From Achromobacter sp. ASV32 (GTDB lineage: Bacteria > Pseudomonadota > Gammaproteobacteria > Burkholderiales > Burkholderiaceae_B): a DNA stretch of 45,758 bases. The translations under genes and the position numbers were made by a program. Shown here in pieces: positions 9,055-18,600 of the stretch. How positions within the stretch are numbered: position 1 is the stretch's first letter; the number at the start of each line of letters is the position of its first letter. Where the stretch lies: positions 1 to 45,758 of the forward strand of contig NZ_JAELTJ010000035.1 in NCBI RefSeq assembly GCF_016428805.1, given 5' to 3'. The notes under the pieces are model-generated. The model was not told the origin of the DNA. It saw nothing but the letters and a program-made list of their open reading frames with translations, and did not search any database.

Positions 9055-11910
9055 ATGAGCAAAGCTTGCAATGTATGCCAGGCCGGCGGCCTGCCGATCC
9101 TGCCGACGCGCTACGCGGTGGTGCCAGCGAGTTTTCCGCAGGCCGAGCTGGGCGTCTTCAGTGGCGAACGGGTAACCGACGTCAAGCTGGATGCAGCCCG
9201 CTACAAGTACGCCGTGCGGACCCTGCGCCAGGGCTTTCTGTACCTGTTCTACGAACAAGGCCCGCAGGGCGCGAACTATTGGGAGGTCTACGCGGTCACG
9301 GCCGAGGGTACGCTGTGGCGCTGCGACGATACCGACAGCGCGCGGCTGGAGCCGTCGATGAAGTGCGCCAACCAGGGGCACAACCCGCTGCGCATGCATT
9401 ACATCGTCATCGAAAAGCCCGAGCAGTGCGGCAAGGTCTGGCTGGCCTATAGCGAACACAAATGGAGCCCGCAGACATTAGCGCGCTATGCCAAGGCAGG
9501 GCCGCGCGCCACGCGCATGCAGGCCATCGAGCCGGCCGTCTGGGCGCAAGGCAAGTGCGAGGCCAAGAACCATCAGTCGATTCTGGCGGTGGAGTCCAAT
9601 TTCAAGAACATCCTGGAATATGGCGACCACGGCTTCAGCACGCTGACCGGCGAGCCGCCGGCGCTGCCCTATACCGGCTTTGACCGGGTGCGCAAGCTGA
9701 GCCAGGTGGACGGTTCGTACGACGAGGCCACACTGACCGAACAGTTCACCAAGACGCCATGGTACCCGCGCAACCGCCCGGTGGGCGACCGCAAGGACCT
9801 GGTGCTGCAACAGTTGCTGGCGCAGATGCTGGACAAGTGCGGCGATCCGTCCATGGGGGTGAGCTACTGGCCAATGGCATTGGCGCTTTGGGATGCGATC
9901 GGCATCGCGGACGAACTGAACGGCTATTGCAACGACGCCCTGGGCAAGATCGCGTGGTATGGTGAAGAGCGGGCATTGCAGGTCACCGCGGCCAGCAATA
10001 TCGAAGGCGCCAAGGCGGCGCTGGAGAACAAGGCGGACGAGACCGCCACGCGCACGGCCCAGGCGGTGGAGATGGGTCAGCGCAGCGGCAACCGCCACTA
10101 CAACGTGATGCGCCGCAACCAGATCATCAACGAGCACGTGCCCGACATCAAGGGCAAGCAAGCGCTGGCCGCGCTGGACACCGAGTATTTCGACGGCAAG
10201 ATGCCGAATGCGGAGTACCAGCGCCGCCGCGGCGCGCTGCTGGACCAGTACGTGCCGCCCGCCCAGCGCACCCAGGCGCAACGGGACTTCGCCGCCTACG
10301 ACGCCGAGCTCGCTCAGGCGGACCGGGTGCGCGCCGAGAACCTGGAGAACTACCGCAAGAAAAAGGTGGACGAGGCCTGGGAGCGCTACAACGACAATGT
10401 CGATTGGGACAAGTTCACGCGGTTCAAGAATAACTACAGCCGCTTCCAGGACGCCGCGACCACATTGGCGAACAGCCGGACGGTGGAGCTGATCAAGTGG
10501 CTGGAATGGGAGCTGTTGTTCGATACGCTGGAGGACTACAGCGAAGAAGTTGAAGTAGATGGCCACGAGTTCATCGAGGTGGTCGGCGACCTGACCGAAG
10601 GCATCGGCGGCAGTGCGGCCGGGCGCGCCTATCTGAAGACCCTGGTCGAAACCCGGCGCAATGCCGGTGACCGCAAGTCCCTGTTCTGGCGCGCGATCGC
10701 CGCCAACCAGAAAGAACTGAAGCCGGCGGTGGCCAATGCGGTCGACGATGCGCATAAGGCCAAGGACACGCCGCTGGCCACCGGCATGGCCATCGTTGAA
10801 CGCGCAATCAGCAACCTGAAGACCTTCTCGGGCTATTACAAGCGGGCGGTGTCGCTGGTGGGGGAATCCAAGGTCGAGAAGCTGGGCCCTTTGCCGCGTG
10901 CGATGAAGAACGCGGGCATCGACAAATTGATGATGACCGCCGGCGAAACCGCGTTTCGCTGGCTGGGCATGAACCGCCTGGGCGACTTCGTGGGCGAGAA
11001 GATCATTCAGAACATATTCCTGATGTCCACGGGGATCACGGACGCCGACGCCCTGGCGCTGGTGCGCGAACAGGCACGCTCGGATGGCGTGGCCCGCAGC
11101 GTCGCATTGCAGCGGCTGCGCACGGCGCGCACCTTCCTGGAGGCGAACCAGGCGATTGCCAACGAGCCCAGCCACAAGGTGCTGCGCGACATGTGGGGCA
11201 AGATGCGGCCGGTGACGGGTCGCAACGGCGCGGCGACGATGCGCATTACCGTGGTGGTCGGCCTGATCGAGGTCTGGAATTTCAGGAAACTGATATCCGC
11301 GTCGGACAAGACGACCAAGACGTATGCGCAACTGGTGGCCTCGACCGCCACGCTCAGCGCCGCGGTCATCGATATCGGCATCGTGCCGTATCAGTTGGCC
11401 GGCAAGAAGGCGTTTGGTTTCCAGAAGTGGAAACTGATGGGCGGGGCGCTCGGATCGATCGCCTCGTTCATCGGGGCGTCGCTGGACCTGAACGAAGCCG
11501 CCGACCGCAGGGAAAAGAAGCAATATGCGCTGGTGGCGCTGTTGCTGGTGAAATCGGCGCTGGGCTTCGTGGCCACGGGTGCGGCGGTGATCACGGCCAT
11601 CGCGACGTCCGCGCCGCTGCTCAAGATCGTGGGGCGGCGCATGGGCCTGCAGGTGATGGTGGTGGCGGTGGACGGCATTGCCACGCGCGTGGCCATCGCG
11701 TCCTTTGCCCGGGTACTGGGGCTGCTGGTGGGCTGGGAAGTCGCGGTGGTGTTGATCGCCATCCAGTTGCTGGTATGGTATTTCACGCCTGACACGCTGG
11801 AAGAGTGGTGCGAAACCAGCGCGTTTGGCCGACGCACCTTTGGCAAACCGCAAGACGACGCCAAAAAGCAGGAAGAGGGATTTATCGCCGCCCTGGCGGA
11901 TGTGATGTAA
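9055..11910 (+). CDS. T6SS effector, VasX N-terminal / BTH_I2691-like, probable membrane-acting toxin
   Basis: A 951-residue protein. The N-terminus has a Cys-x-x-Cys pair followed by GLPILPTRYAVVP (about 6-27), the hallmark I recognise for the VasX N-terminal region of T6SS effectors. The middle (about 320-560) is helical and charged. The last third holds several hydrophobic segments, about residues 728-745, 758-782, 793-813, 823-860 and 880-911, followed by EEWCETSAFG near 922 and a short charged tail. VasX-type effectors are thought to perforate target membranes, and the C-terminal helices fit that. No enzyme active-site motif was seen. The place directly after vgrG and the DUF4123 adaptor and before a small membrane protein supports the role. 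The exact toxic activity is an inference. Confidence 0.85.
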   Translation: MSKACNVCQAGGLPILPTRYAVVPASFPQAELGVFSGERVTDVKLDAARYKYAVRTLRQGFLYLFYEQGPQGANYWEVYAVTAEGTLWRCDDTDSARLEPSMKCANQGHNPLRMHYIVIEKPEQCGKVWLAYSEHKWSPQTLARYAKAGPRATRMQAIEPAVWAQGKCEAKNHQSILAVESNFKNILEYGDHGFSTLTGEPPALPYTGFDRVRKLSQVDGSYDEATLTEQFTKTPWYPRNRPVGDRKDLVLQQLLAQMLDKCGDPSMGVSYWPMALALWDAIGIADELNGYCNDALGKIAWYGEERALQVTAASNIEGAKAALENKADETATRTAQAVEMGQRSGNRHYNVMRRNQIINEHVPDIKGKQALAALDTEYFDGKMPNAEYQRRRGALLDQYVPPAQRTQAQRDFAAYDAELAQADRVRAENLENYRKKKVDEAWERYNDNVDWDKFTRFKNNYSRFQDAATTLANSRTVELIKWLEWELLFDTLEDYSEEVEVDGHEFIEVVGDLTEGIGGSAAGRAYLKTLVETRRNAGDRKSLFWRAIAANQKELKPAVANAVDDAHKAKDTPLATGMAIVERAISNLKTFSGYYKRAVSLVGESKVEKLGPLPRAMKNAGIDKLMMTAGETAFRWLGMNRLGDFVGEKIIQNIFLMSTGITDADALALVREQARSDGVARSVALQRLRTARTFLEANQAIANEPSHKVLRDMWGKMRPVTGRNGAATMRITVVVGLIEVWNFRKLISASDKTTKTYAQLVASTATLSAAVIDIGIVPYQLAGKKAFGFQKWKLMGGALGSIASFIGASLDLNEAADRREKKQYALVALLLVKSALGFVATGAAVITAIATSAPLLKIVGRRMGLQVMVVAVDGIATRVAIASFARVLGLLVGWEVAVVLIAIQLLVWYFTPDTLEEWCETSAFGRRTFGKPQDDAKKQEEGFIAALADVM

Positions 11911-11918
11911 GGATACGA

Positions 11919-12653
11919 ATGACAAAAGAACCGAATGGCAATATCCGCAGGCTGGGCGGCCGAATCGTCGGACTGTCCCGGTCCCGCCAAAGCCGCGATT
12001 TCGTGCTGGGCCAGATCGGCGGCGGCGTCGGTGCCTCCGCCGTGGCGGCCGGCCTGTCGGGCATGGGCGGCGCGGCTATCGCGATCGCCACCTTGGACAG
12101 TGCCGAAAAGGCGGATTTTGTCGAATTCACGATTGACGGCGAAACGGTGCGCGGCTGGTTCTGGCGGTTTCCCTTTGACGACGGTGATCAGATCGAGCTG
12201 GTCGCCGAGCGCGGCGAGCAGGGCTGGGTGGCCTACGGCGCGCGGCGCGAGGCCGACGGATTGGTGGCGGTGTATCCCCATTGCTTCGAGGGCCGGCAGG
12301 CGCATTACGTCTCGACGTTCCGGTTCTGGGGCATCGTGGTGGGCGCGATCTTCCTGTTCATGATGTGCCTGGACACGATTTTTGCGATGTTCCGCGGCAC
12401 GTTCAGCGTGGCCGGCCAGGTGGCGGCGGTGGGGGAATACCTGCTCTACGGCTTGCCGGCGCTGGTGGTGGTGTTCGGCTTTCTGGCTTGGCGCGCGGCG
12501 CGCAAGACCGAAGGGTTTGCCCGGATCGCGGAGACGATCTTCAGCGGCTTCGGCTGGGGCAACGCGGGCCGCATCAATCTGCGCAAGACGTCCAAGGCGC
12601 TGCGCCGCGATGGCGATGGACGGGACTACGGCCTGCGGTATTTTCGTTATTGA
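11919..12653 (+). CDS. Small membrane protein, probable immunity protein for the VasX-like effector
   Basis: A 244-residue protein starting at the ATG 9 bases after the effector stop, with AAGGA overlapping that stop as ribosome site. A longer in-frame start inside the effector gene exists but is unlikely. It has a glycine/alanine-rich hydrophobic stretch near residues 28-58 and two clear membrane helices (about 133-155 and 174-196). The soluble part between them contains a WFWRFPFDDGDQIELVAE segment. Proteins in this slot after BTH_I2691-type effectors protect the producer. Membrane location fits neutralising a pore-former in the inner membrane. Some databases may label such proteins as effectors. 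Immunity is inferred from context. Confidence 0.7.
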   Translation: MTKEPNGNIRRLGGRIVGLSRSRQSRDFVLGQIGGGVGASAVAAGLSGMGGAAIAIATLDSAEKADFVEFTIDGETVRGWFWRFPFDDGDQIELVAERGEQGWVAYGARREADGLVAVYPHCFEGRQAHYVSTFRFWGIVVGAIFLFMMCLDTIFAMFRGTFSVAGQVAAVGEYLLYGLPALVVVFGFLAWRAARKTEGFARIAETIFSGFGWGNAGRINLRKTSKALRRDGDGRDYGLRYFRY

Positions 12654-12674
12654 GGTGACCCGGCACGTCATTCG

Positions 12675-12714
12675 GTGCGCAGCGTGCGGCACGCGCCGCA
12701 GCATGTATGCGCAC
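12675..12714 (+). terminator. Nested GC-rich hairpin after the T6SS module, weak terminator candidate
   Basis: An inner perfect stem TGCGGC/GCCGCA with a 4-base loop (12685-12700) sits inside an outer GTGCGC/GCGCAC pair (12675-12680 and 12709-12714). It is followed by AAATTTAT rather than a true T-run, so factor-independent termination is uncertain. It lies between the end of the T6SS block and the promoter of the dioxygenase. Confidence 0.35.
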
Positions 12715-12721
12715 AAATTTA

Positions 12722-12762
12722 TACCCGGGTAATATTGACTGATAATTAAATCCGGGTAAAAA
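12722..12762 (+). promoter_or_regulatory. Promoter with repeated CCGGGTAA boxes before the dioxygenase
   Basis: A -35-like TTGACT (12735-12740) is 16 bases from a -10-like TAAAAA (12757-12762). Two copies of CCGGGTAA flank and overlap it: one at 12725-12732 within the palindrome TACCCGGGTA (12722-12731), the other at 12752-12759. Same-orientation boxes 27 bases apart around a promoter suggest a regulator site. The regulator is not identifiable. Confidence 0.5.
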
Positions 12763-12798
12763 TTCATCCTCCGAGAATTCTCAACAGAGGATGCAAGC

Positions 12799-14133
12799 AT
12801 GAGTCCATTTGACCTGAACGCCGGCGCCACGGCGGCGCTGGCCACCGAAACCGACCTGCTGGACCTGCCCGTGGACGGCGTGTTGCCGCCCCGGCTGGAC
12901 GGTGTACTGGTCCGCAATGGCCCCAATCCGCTGGGCGGGCGCTTCGAGGGCAACGACGTGCTGTCGTGGTGGCCCCAGCCGGCGATGCTGCACGCCATTG
13001 AATTGCGCGATGGCCGGGCGATCGGCTACCGCAACCGCTGGGCCCGTACCCGGATCTGGGCGCGCGTGCATGCGCCGCAAGCGGCGGACGCCTTGCCGGA
13101 CACCAATCCCAACGTCAACGTGCTGCGCCATGCCGGTGAAACCCTGGCGCTGGCCGAGGGCGGCATGCCGCTGGCGATGACGGCCGGGTTGGACTTTCTG
13201 GGCGCCAGCCAGCGGCATCCCGGGCTGGTCGGCGGCATGACCGCGCATCCGAAGGTGGACCCCGCCACCGGCGAATTGATGAGCTTTCGCGCCCATTGGG
13301 AACGCCCGTGGTTGCGCTATGGCGTGACGGGCACCGACGGCCAGCCCCTGGTGGACCAGCTGATCGAGGTGCCGGGGCCGTCGATGATGCACGATATGGC
13401 GATCACGGCGCGCTACAGCATCCTGCTGGACCTGAACGTGGCGTACGACTTTTCCATGCTGCAACGCGGCTACCGCATGCCGCTGCGCTGGCATGACGAA
13501 CGCCAGTCGCGGCTGGGCGTGATCCCGCGTCACGGCGGACCGGTGCGCTGGTTCGAGGTGGCGCCGTGTTTCATTCAGCACGTGGTGAATGCGTACGAGG
13601 CGGACGACACGACGGTGGTGCTGGACGTGGTGCGCTATCCGGAGTACCTGCGGCTGTCGGGCAGCGGTGCGGGCTTTGAAGACAATCCGTTGGGCGTGCT
13701 GTGGCGCTACGAGATCGATCTGGCGCGCGGCGCGGTCAGCGAGCGCGCACTGGACGAGGCCGGCATCGAGCTGCCGCGCATCAACGAGGGCCGGACCGGG
13801 CGGCCCTACCGCTACGCCTACGCGGTGCAGCAGCCGACCAACGTGGAAATGCGCGGAGTGCTGCGGTACGACCTGGCCACCGGCGCCAAGCAGCAGTACC
13901 GCGTGCCGCCCGGTGACCAGAACAGCGAACCGGTGTTCGTGCCGCGCCCGGGGGCGGTGGACGAAGACGATGGCTGGGTGCTGGTGTGTGTGTACCGCCA
14001 GGCCAGCGACACCAGCGATGTGGTGGTGCTGGACGGGCGTGATATCGCGGCCGGGCCCTTGGCGACGGTGCGTCTGCCACAGCGGATTCCCGCCGGGTTT
14101 CATGGGGCGTGGTTGCCCAGGGAAGACGTCTGA
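12799..14133 (+). CDS. Carotenoid oxygenase family dioxygenase (lignostilbene-type)
   Basis: A 444-residue non-haem iron dioxygenase of the carotenoid cleavage / lignostilbene alpha,beta-dioxygenase family, which splits C=C bonds in carotenoids or stilbene-like phenolics. All four iron-binding histidines of the beta-propeller fold are visible in their usual surroundings: H150 (TAHPKVD), H198 (MMHDMAIT), H261 (CFIQHVVNAYE) and H435 (GFHGAWLP). Ribosome site AGAGGA is 7 bases before the ATG. It is a single gene with its own promoter, and the next gene faces it. In a non-pigmented betaproteobacterium a lignin-derived aromatic is a likelier substrate than a carotenoid, but the substrate cannot be read from sequence. 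Confidence 0.93.
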   Translation: MSPFDLNAGATAALATETDLLDLPVDGVLPPRLDGVLVRNGPNPLGGRFEGNDVLSWWPQPAMLHAIELRDGRAIGYRNRWARTRIWARVHAPQAADALPDTNPNVNVLRHAGETLALAEGGMPLAMTAGLDFLGASQRHPGLVGGMTAHPKVDPATGELMSFRAHWERPWLRYGVTGTDGQPLVDQLIEVPGPSMMHDMAITARYSILLDLNVAYDFSMLQRGYRMPLRWHDERQSRLGVIPRHGGPVRWFEVAPCFIQHVVNAYEADDTTVVLDVVRYPEYLRLSGSGAGFEDNPLGVLWRYEIDLARGAVSERALDEAGIELPRINEGRTGRPYRYAYAVQQPTNVEMRGVLRYDLATGAKQQYRVPPGDQNSEPVFVPRPGAVDEDDGWVLVCVYRQASDTSDVVVLDGRDIAAGPLATVRLPQRIPAGFHGAWLPREDV

Positions 14134-14203
14134 AGGGCGGTTCAGTTCAGGTCGATCGACGCGATGTCCGCGGCGGCCATGGGCCAGTCGGGCCCGGCGT
14201 GGC

Positions 14204-15001
14204 TCAGCGCGCCTTGGCCCGGCTGGTCTTCCTGGCGGCGCGGGGCGCGTCCTTGGCGGGCGCCGGGGCGGCCGCGGCCGTGACCTGTTCCATCCAGGCC
14301 AGCGTTTCGGTGTAGGCCACGAACTGCTGCAGATAACCGGGCGAGAGCTCGCGCATCAGGGACAGGGCGCGGTGCACCAACTGGTTGGAATTGAGCGGTC
14401 CGGCGTTCTTGTGCACCTGTTCCTGCGACTGGCGCACTTGCCGGTCGGCGCTCAGGCCCGACCAGACTTCGCGGAAGTAATCCAGCACGGGCAGGTCGGG
14501 GTAGGCGTCGCGGCGCGCTTGTGCGGCGGCGGCATCGGGGTCGTCGCCGGGCTCGCCGGGGTAGGCCAGCAAGGCGGCCAGCTCGGCCAGGGGACCGCGG
14601 GGCCGGGCAGGGGGCGCGGCCCGGGTAACGACGCGGCCGGCCGGATGCGGCGGTTGCGGATCCCGCGGTGGCTTGTCCTGGCACGGACCAACGCCGGCAA
14701 GGGCGGGCGCGTCGTCAAGGGGGCGCGCCATCGCGCCGGCTTCTGCCGTGGCTGCGTGGGCGGCCAGGCGGTCCGCGTACGCCTGCATCAACTGCGCCAC
14801 CCGTTCGTCCAGCCGCTGCCGCACGGCGCCGTGCTGGCCGGCCGCGCGGCCCGCCAGCGCCTCAATGAGGTGAAACGCGACCGGGTCCAGGCGGTCGTCG
14901 CCGCGCTCGCGCCAGGCTTGCAGAGTGGCGTTCGGCTCCGGCAGCGCGCCGATGTCCGTGGCCAGGTCTGGCGCCGGGCCCACGCTGCCGTCACTGGCCA
15001 C
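14204..15001 (-). CDS. DUF2894 domain protein, last gene of ZorAB-like operon
   Basis: A 265-residue protein whose C-terminal half carries the DUF2894 signature, including NAGPLNSNQLVHRALSLMRE followed by SPGYLQQF. The start is taken as GTG at 15001 because GGAG lies 8 bases upstream. A longer frame reaching 15124 would run deep into the previous gene. The start overlaps the stop of the OmpA-like gene by 11 bases. N-terminal and middle parts are Ala/Pro-rich and the C-terminal tail is basic (KDAPRAARKTSRAKAR). No membrane segment was seen, so it is probably cytoplasmic. Function unknown. Consistent operon position suggests it serves the adjacent channel pair. Confidence 0.85.
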   Translation of the reverse strand: MASDGSVGPAPDLATDIGALPEPNATLQAWRERGDDRLDPVAFHLIEALAGRAAGQHGAVRQRLDERVAQLMQAYADRLAAHAATAEAGAMARPLDDAPALAGVGPCQDKPPRDPQPPHPAGRVVTRAAPPARPRGPLAELAALLAYPGEPGDDPDAAAAQARRDAYPDLPVLDYFREVWSGLSADRQVRQSQEQVHKNAGPLNSNQLVHRALSLMRELSPGYLQQFVAYTETLAWMEQVTAAAAPAPAKDAPRAARKTSRAKAR

Positions 15002-15647
15002 GCGGGGGCTCCGTGCCGTTGGACGGCTTGGGGATGGGCGTGATCTCGACCCGGCGGTTCTTGGCGCGGCCGTCTTCGTCGGCGTTGGATGCCACGGGCT
15101 GTTCCGAACCGAAGGCCGCGGCAAACACCGCGGCCGAGGGCACGCCTTCGTCGATCAGCGCACGCGTGACCGTCAGCGCGCGCTGGGCCGACAGGTCCCA
15201 GTTGTCCGCAAAGCGGCGGTTGCCTTCGCGCACCTGCTGGTCGTCGGTATAGCCGCTGACCATCAGGATTTCGTTGTTGGCCTTCAGGTAGGCGGACAGC
15301 GGCTCGATCAGGCTTTTCAGGACCTCGCGGCCTTCCGGCTGCAATTGATCGGAATTCAGCGCGAACAGCACGCTGCCGCTGATGCCGATGCGGCCATTGA
15401 TGAGCGTCACGCGGCCGGCGGCCAGCGGTGCGGCCAGGGCCTGTTCAAGCGTCTGGCGGCGCAGGGTTTCTTCCTGGCGCTGCTTGACCTCTTGTTCGAG
15501 CTGGGTGGACAGCTCGAGTTGCACGGCCACCACGCTGACCAGGATCAGCACGAAAGCGCCCAGCAGCACCGACATCAGATCGCCGAACACGGCCCAGGTG
15601 GGAACGGCGGGTTCGACGCCGCCATCGATGTCCTCGCCCGCGCTCAT
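14991..15647 (-). CDS. MotB/OmpA-like peptidoglycan-binding stator protein (ZorB-like)
   Basis: A 218-residue protein with a short cytoplasmic N-terminus, one membrane helix (about 19-42) and a periplasmic OmpA-like domain (about 80-210). The helix starts with VFGDLMSVLLGAF. D23 occupies the place of the proton-carrying Asp of MotB and ZorB. The OmpA part has SGYTDDQQV, NWDLSAQRA and AKNRRVEI, matching the peptidoglycan-binding motifs. Its ATG overlaps the stop of the upstream MotA-like gene (ATGA), so the two should be made in step. Size and layout resemble ZorB of the Zorya defence system and MotB alike. With no flagellar gene around, a motor of another machine is more likely. Confidence 0.88.
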   Translation of the reverse strand: MSAGEDIDGGVEPAVPTWAVFGDLMSVLLGAFVLILVSVVAVQLELSTQLEQEVKQRQEETLRRQTLEQALAAPLAAGRVTLINGRIGISGSVLFALNSDQLQPEGREVLKSLIEPLSAYLKANNEILMVSGYTDDQQVREGNRRFADNWDLSAQRALTVTRALIDEGVPSAAVFAAAFGSEQPVASNADEDGRAKNRRVEITPIPKPSNGTEPPRGQ

Positions 15648-18600
15648 GCGGTTTCTGCTCCGGCGGCGGCCCGCTGGCTGGCCAGCTGGCGCAGGTTTTC
15701 AACGATCTGCTTCTGCGATTGCGTGCTCAGGTCCACGACTTCGCGGGCTTGGGCCACGTAGTAGGCCAGCTGCTCGTCGCCGCGGGCAATGGACTTGTCC
15801 AACGCGGCTTCGATGCGTTGCAGGTGCGCGACCAATGAGTCGTTGGACTCGCCGAACAGGCGCACGGCAGCGCCGAACGCATCGCCTAGGCTGGCCACTT
15901 CGATGGCGCTGCTGGCGACCTGGTCGGCCACGTCGGTCAGGCGCCCGGCCTGGGCATCGACCTTGTCGGTGAACTGCGCACCCACCCGGTCCAGCAGGTC
16001 GGCGGACGACGACACCAGCGCGTCCACGGCCGTGCGCTGTTCGCTGGACGCGTGGTTGACGGCGTCCAGCAGCGTGGCCAGCGTGTCCAGCAGGCGGTTG
16101 CGTTCTTCCAGCATGGCGTTGTCGTAGGCCAGGCTGTCCGACAGTTTCTGGCGCAGTTCGCCGATGACGTCGGCGGCGGCGCGCGGGGCCTCGGAGGCGG
16201 CTTGCACCAACTGGCTGATTTCGGCGATGGTGCCGTTGGCGTGCGCTTCGGTCTGGGCGGCGATGCTGTCGGCGGTCTGGGCCAGCGTGGCGCAGATCTC
16301 CTGCTGCAGGCTGGCGCTGCGGGCGCCGGCCTGTTCCCATTCCTGGCGCAGGGCGTCGGCCATCGCGCCCAGCTTGTCGGTCCAGGCGGCCAGGCGCGCC
16401 TGGTCCTGCGCGGCCAGCTCGGCTTGCAGACCGGCCTGCGATTGGCCCAGCGTTTGCAGCAGCGCGGCCGAGTGCTGTTCGAACGCGGCCGACGCGGTGG
16501 TCAGGGCTTGCTGATTGTCGCTGGCCAGCTTTTCGTTGGTCAGTTCCTGGCGCACCTGCGCCTCGGTCCAGGCGTCGGTCACGCTGCCGGCCGCCGTTTC
16601 CAGGCGGGCCGACACGTCTTGCAGCAGGGCGGCCTGGGCCTGGGTCTGCGCGGTCAGGTCTTGCGCCGTCCGGGTCAGCAACTGGCCCAGTTCCTGATGG
16701 CGGGCGGCGGTCTGTGCGCCGGCCTCGCGCCATTCGTCGCCCAGCTTGGCGGCCAGTTCACGCAGCGCGTCGTTCCAGGCAGCCAGGCGCTGTTCGTCGC
16801 GCGCGGCCAGGGCGGCCTGCAAGTCGGCCTGCGACTGGTCCAGCGTGCGCAGAAGCGATGCCGAATGCGTTTCAAAGGCGGCCGCGGCGGTGGCCAGGGC
16901 CTGCTGGTTGTCGCTGGCCAGTTTTTCGCTGGTCAGTTCCTGGCGCATCTGCGCGTCGGTCCAGGCTTGTGTCACGCCGCTGGCGGCTGACTCGATGCGG
17001 GCGGCCACGGTGTCCAGCAAGTCGACTTGCGCCTGGTTGCGCGACGCCAGGTCCTGGGCGGTCTGCGCCAGCGTCTGGCTGATTTCCTGCTGGCGCGCGG
17101 CGGCTTGTGTGCCGGCCTGTTCCCATTCGCGGCCCAGTTTGTCGGCCACGGCGCCGAGCGTGCCGGCCCAGGCGGCCAGGCGCTGTTCGTCGCGCGCGGC
17201 CAGGGCGGCCTGCAGCTCGGCATGCGATTGGTCCAGCGTGCGCAGCAGCGATGCGGAATGCATTTCAAACGTGGCGGCGGCCGCAGCCAGGGCGTCGCGG
17301 TTGTCGCCGGCCAGCTTGTCGCTGACCTCGGCCTGCCGGGCCAGCGCCTCGTGCCATTGGGCCGAGACATTGCCGGCGGCGGTTTCCAGGCGGGCGGACA
17401 CGTTGTCCAGCAGGCCGGCCTGGGTCTGTGCGTGGGCGGTCAGGTCTTGCGCGGTGCGGGCCAGGGCCAGGCCGATCTCTGCCTGGCGCTCGGCCGCCTG
17501 CGCGCCGGCGGCCTGCCATTCCTGGCGCAGCGTGGCGGACATGGCGCCCAGCGATTCGGTCCAGGCGGCCAGGCGCTGCTGATCGCGCGAGGCCAGCTCG
17601 GATTGCAGGGCGGCGTGCGACTGGTTCAGCGTGCGCAGCAGCGATGCGGAATGTTGCTCGAAGCTGGCCGCGGCGGCCGTCAGGGCCTGCAGGTTTTCAC
17701 CGGCCAGTTTTTCGCTGGCCTGTTCCTGGCGGGCCAGCGCGGTGTGCCAGGCATCGGACATCGTGCCCGACGACGCTTCCAGGCGCTTGGAGACGCCGTC
17801 CAGCAGGGCGGCCGAGCGTTGTTCAAAGGTCTGGGCAAAGCGGTCCAGCGAATCGCGCAGGTCCCGTGCCAGGGTCTCGCTGGCGGCTTGCTGACCGGCC
17901 AGCGCCTGGTTCCAGATGCCGGCCACATTGGTGGTGGCCGCTTGCAGGCCGGCGGTCAGGCTGTCCAGCTGGCGCTGCATCGCGTCGGTCACCGTGCCAT
18001 GCAGCGTGGCGGTTTCGCGCGACAGGCCGGCCAGGGTCGCCTGCACCGCGGGTTGCAGCGCTTCGCCCGCCGAGCGGGCGCTTTCGGCCACGCTTTCCTT
18101 CATCGACTGTTCCATCACGGCAGCCAGGCGCGCATAGGCGGCCTCGGCCTTGCCCTGGAACGCGTCCTGGCTGGCCATCTGGCGTTCGTTCAGTGACTGG
18201 CTCTGCTGCTCCATGTTGCGCATCATGGCGTCCAGGCGGTCGACCAGCGTGGGCATGGCCTCGGCCTGCCGTTGCAGCACTTCGGCCTGGCGTTGCAGCA
18301 GCTTGAAGCTTTCTTCGCGCTGGTGGTGCTGCGTGTAGATGCGCAGCGTGGTGGCGGCCTTGGTGTCCAGCAGTTGCGCGGCCTGGATGCGGTCGCGCCG
18401 GCTCAAGGCGGCCAGCAGGCCCAGCATGGCGGACGTGGCCACGCCGGCGATCGACGTGCCGAAGGCAAAGCCCAGGCCCTTTACGGGGGCGGCCAGCGAT
18501 GCGCGGATGGCGGCCAGGTCGGTGGCGCTTTCCAGCGCCGTGCCGGTGCCGCGCAGGGTGACGACCATGCCCAGGAACGTGCCCAGCATGCCCAGCAACA

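Noticed and set aside
3491-11925. Very long open frames on the - strand opposite clpV, vgrG and the effector (for example 3491-5341, 5055-7919, 9478-11925).
   Set aside because: They mirror the third-position GC bias of the real + strand genes, are His/Arg/Gln/Ala-rich without known motifs, and lack ribosome sites. The + strand products are recognisable families.
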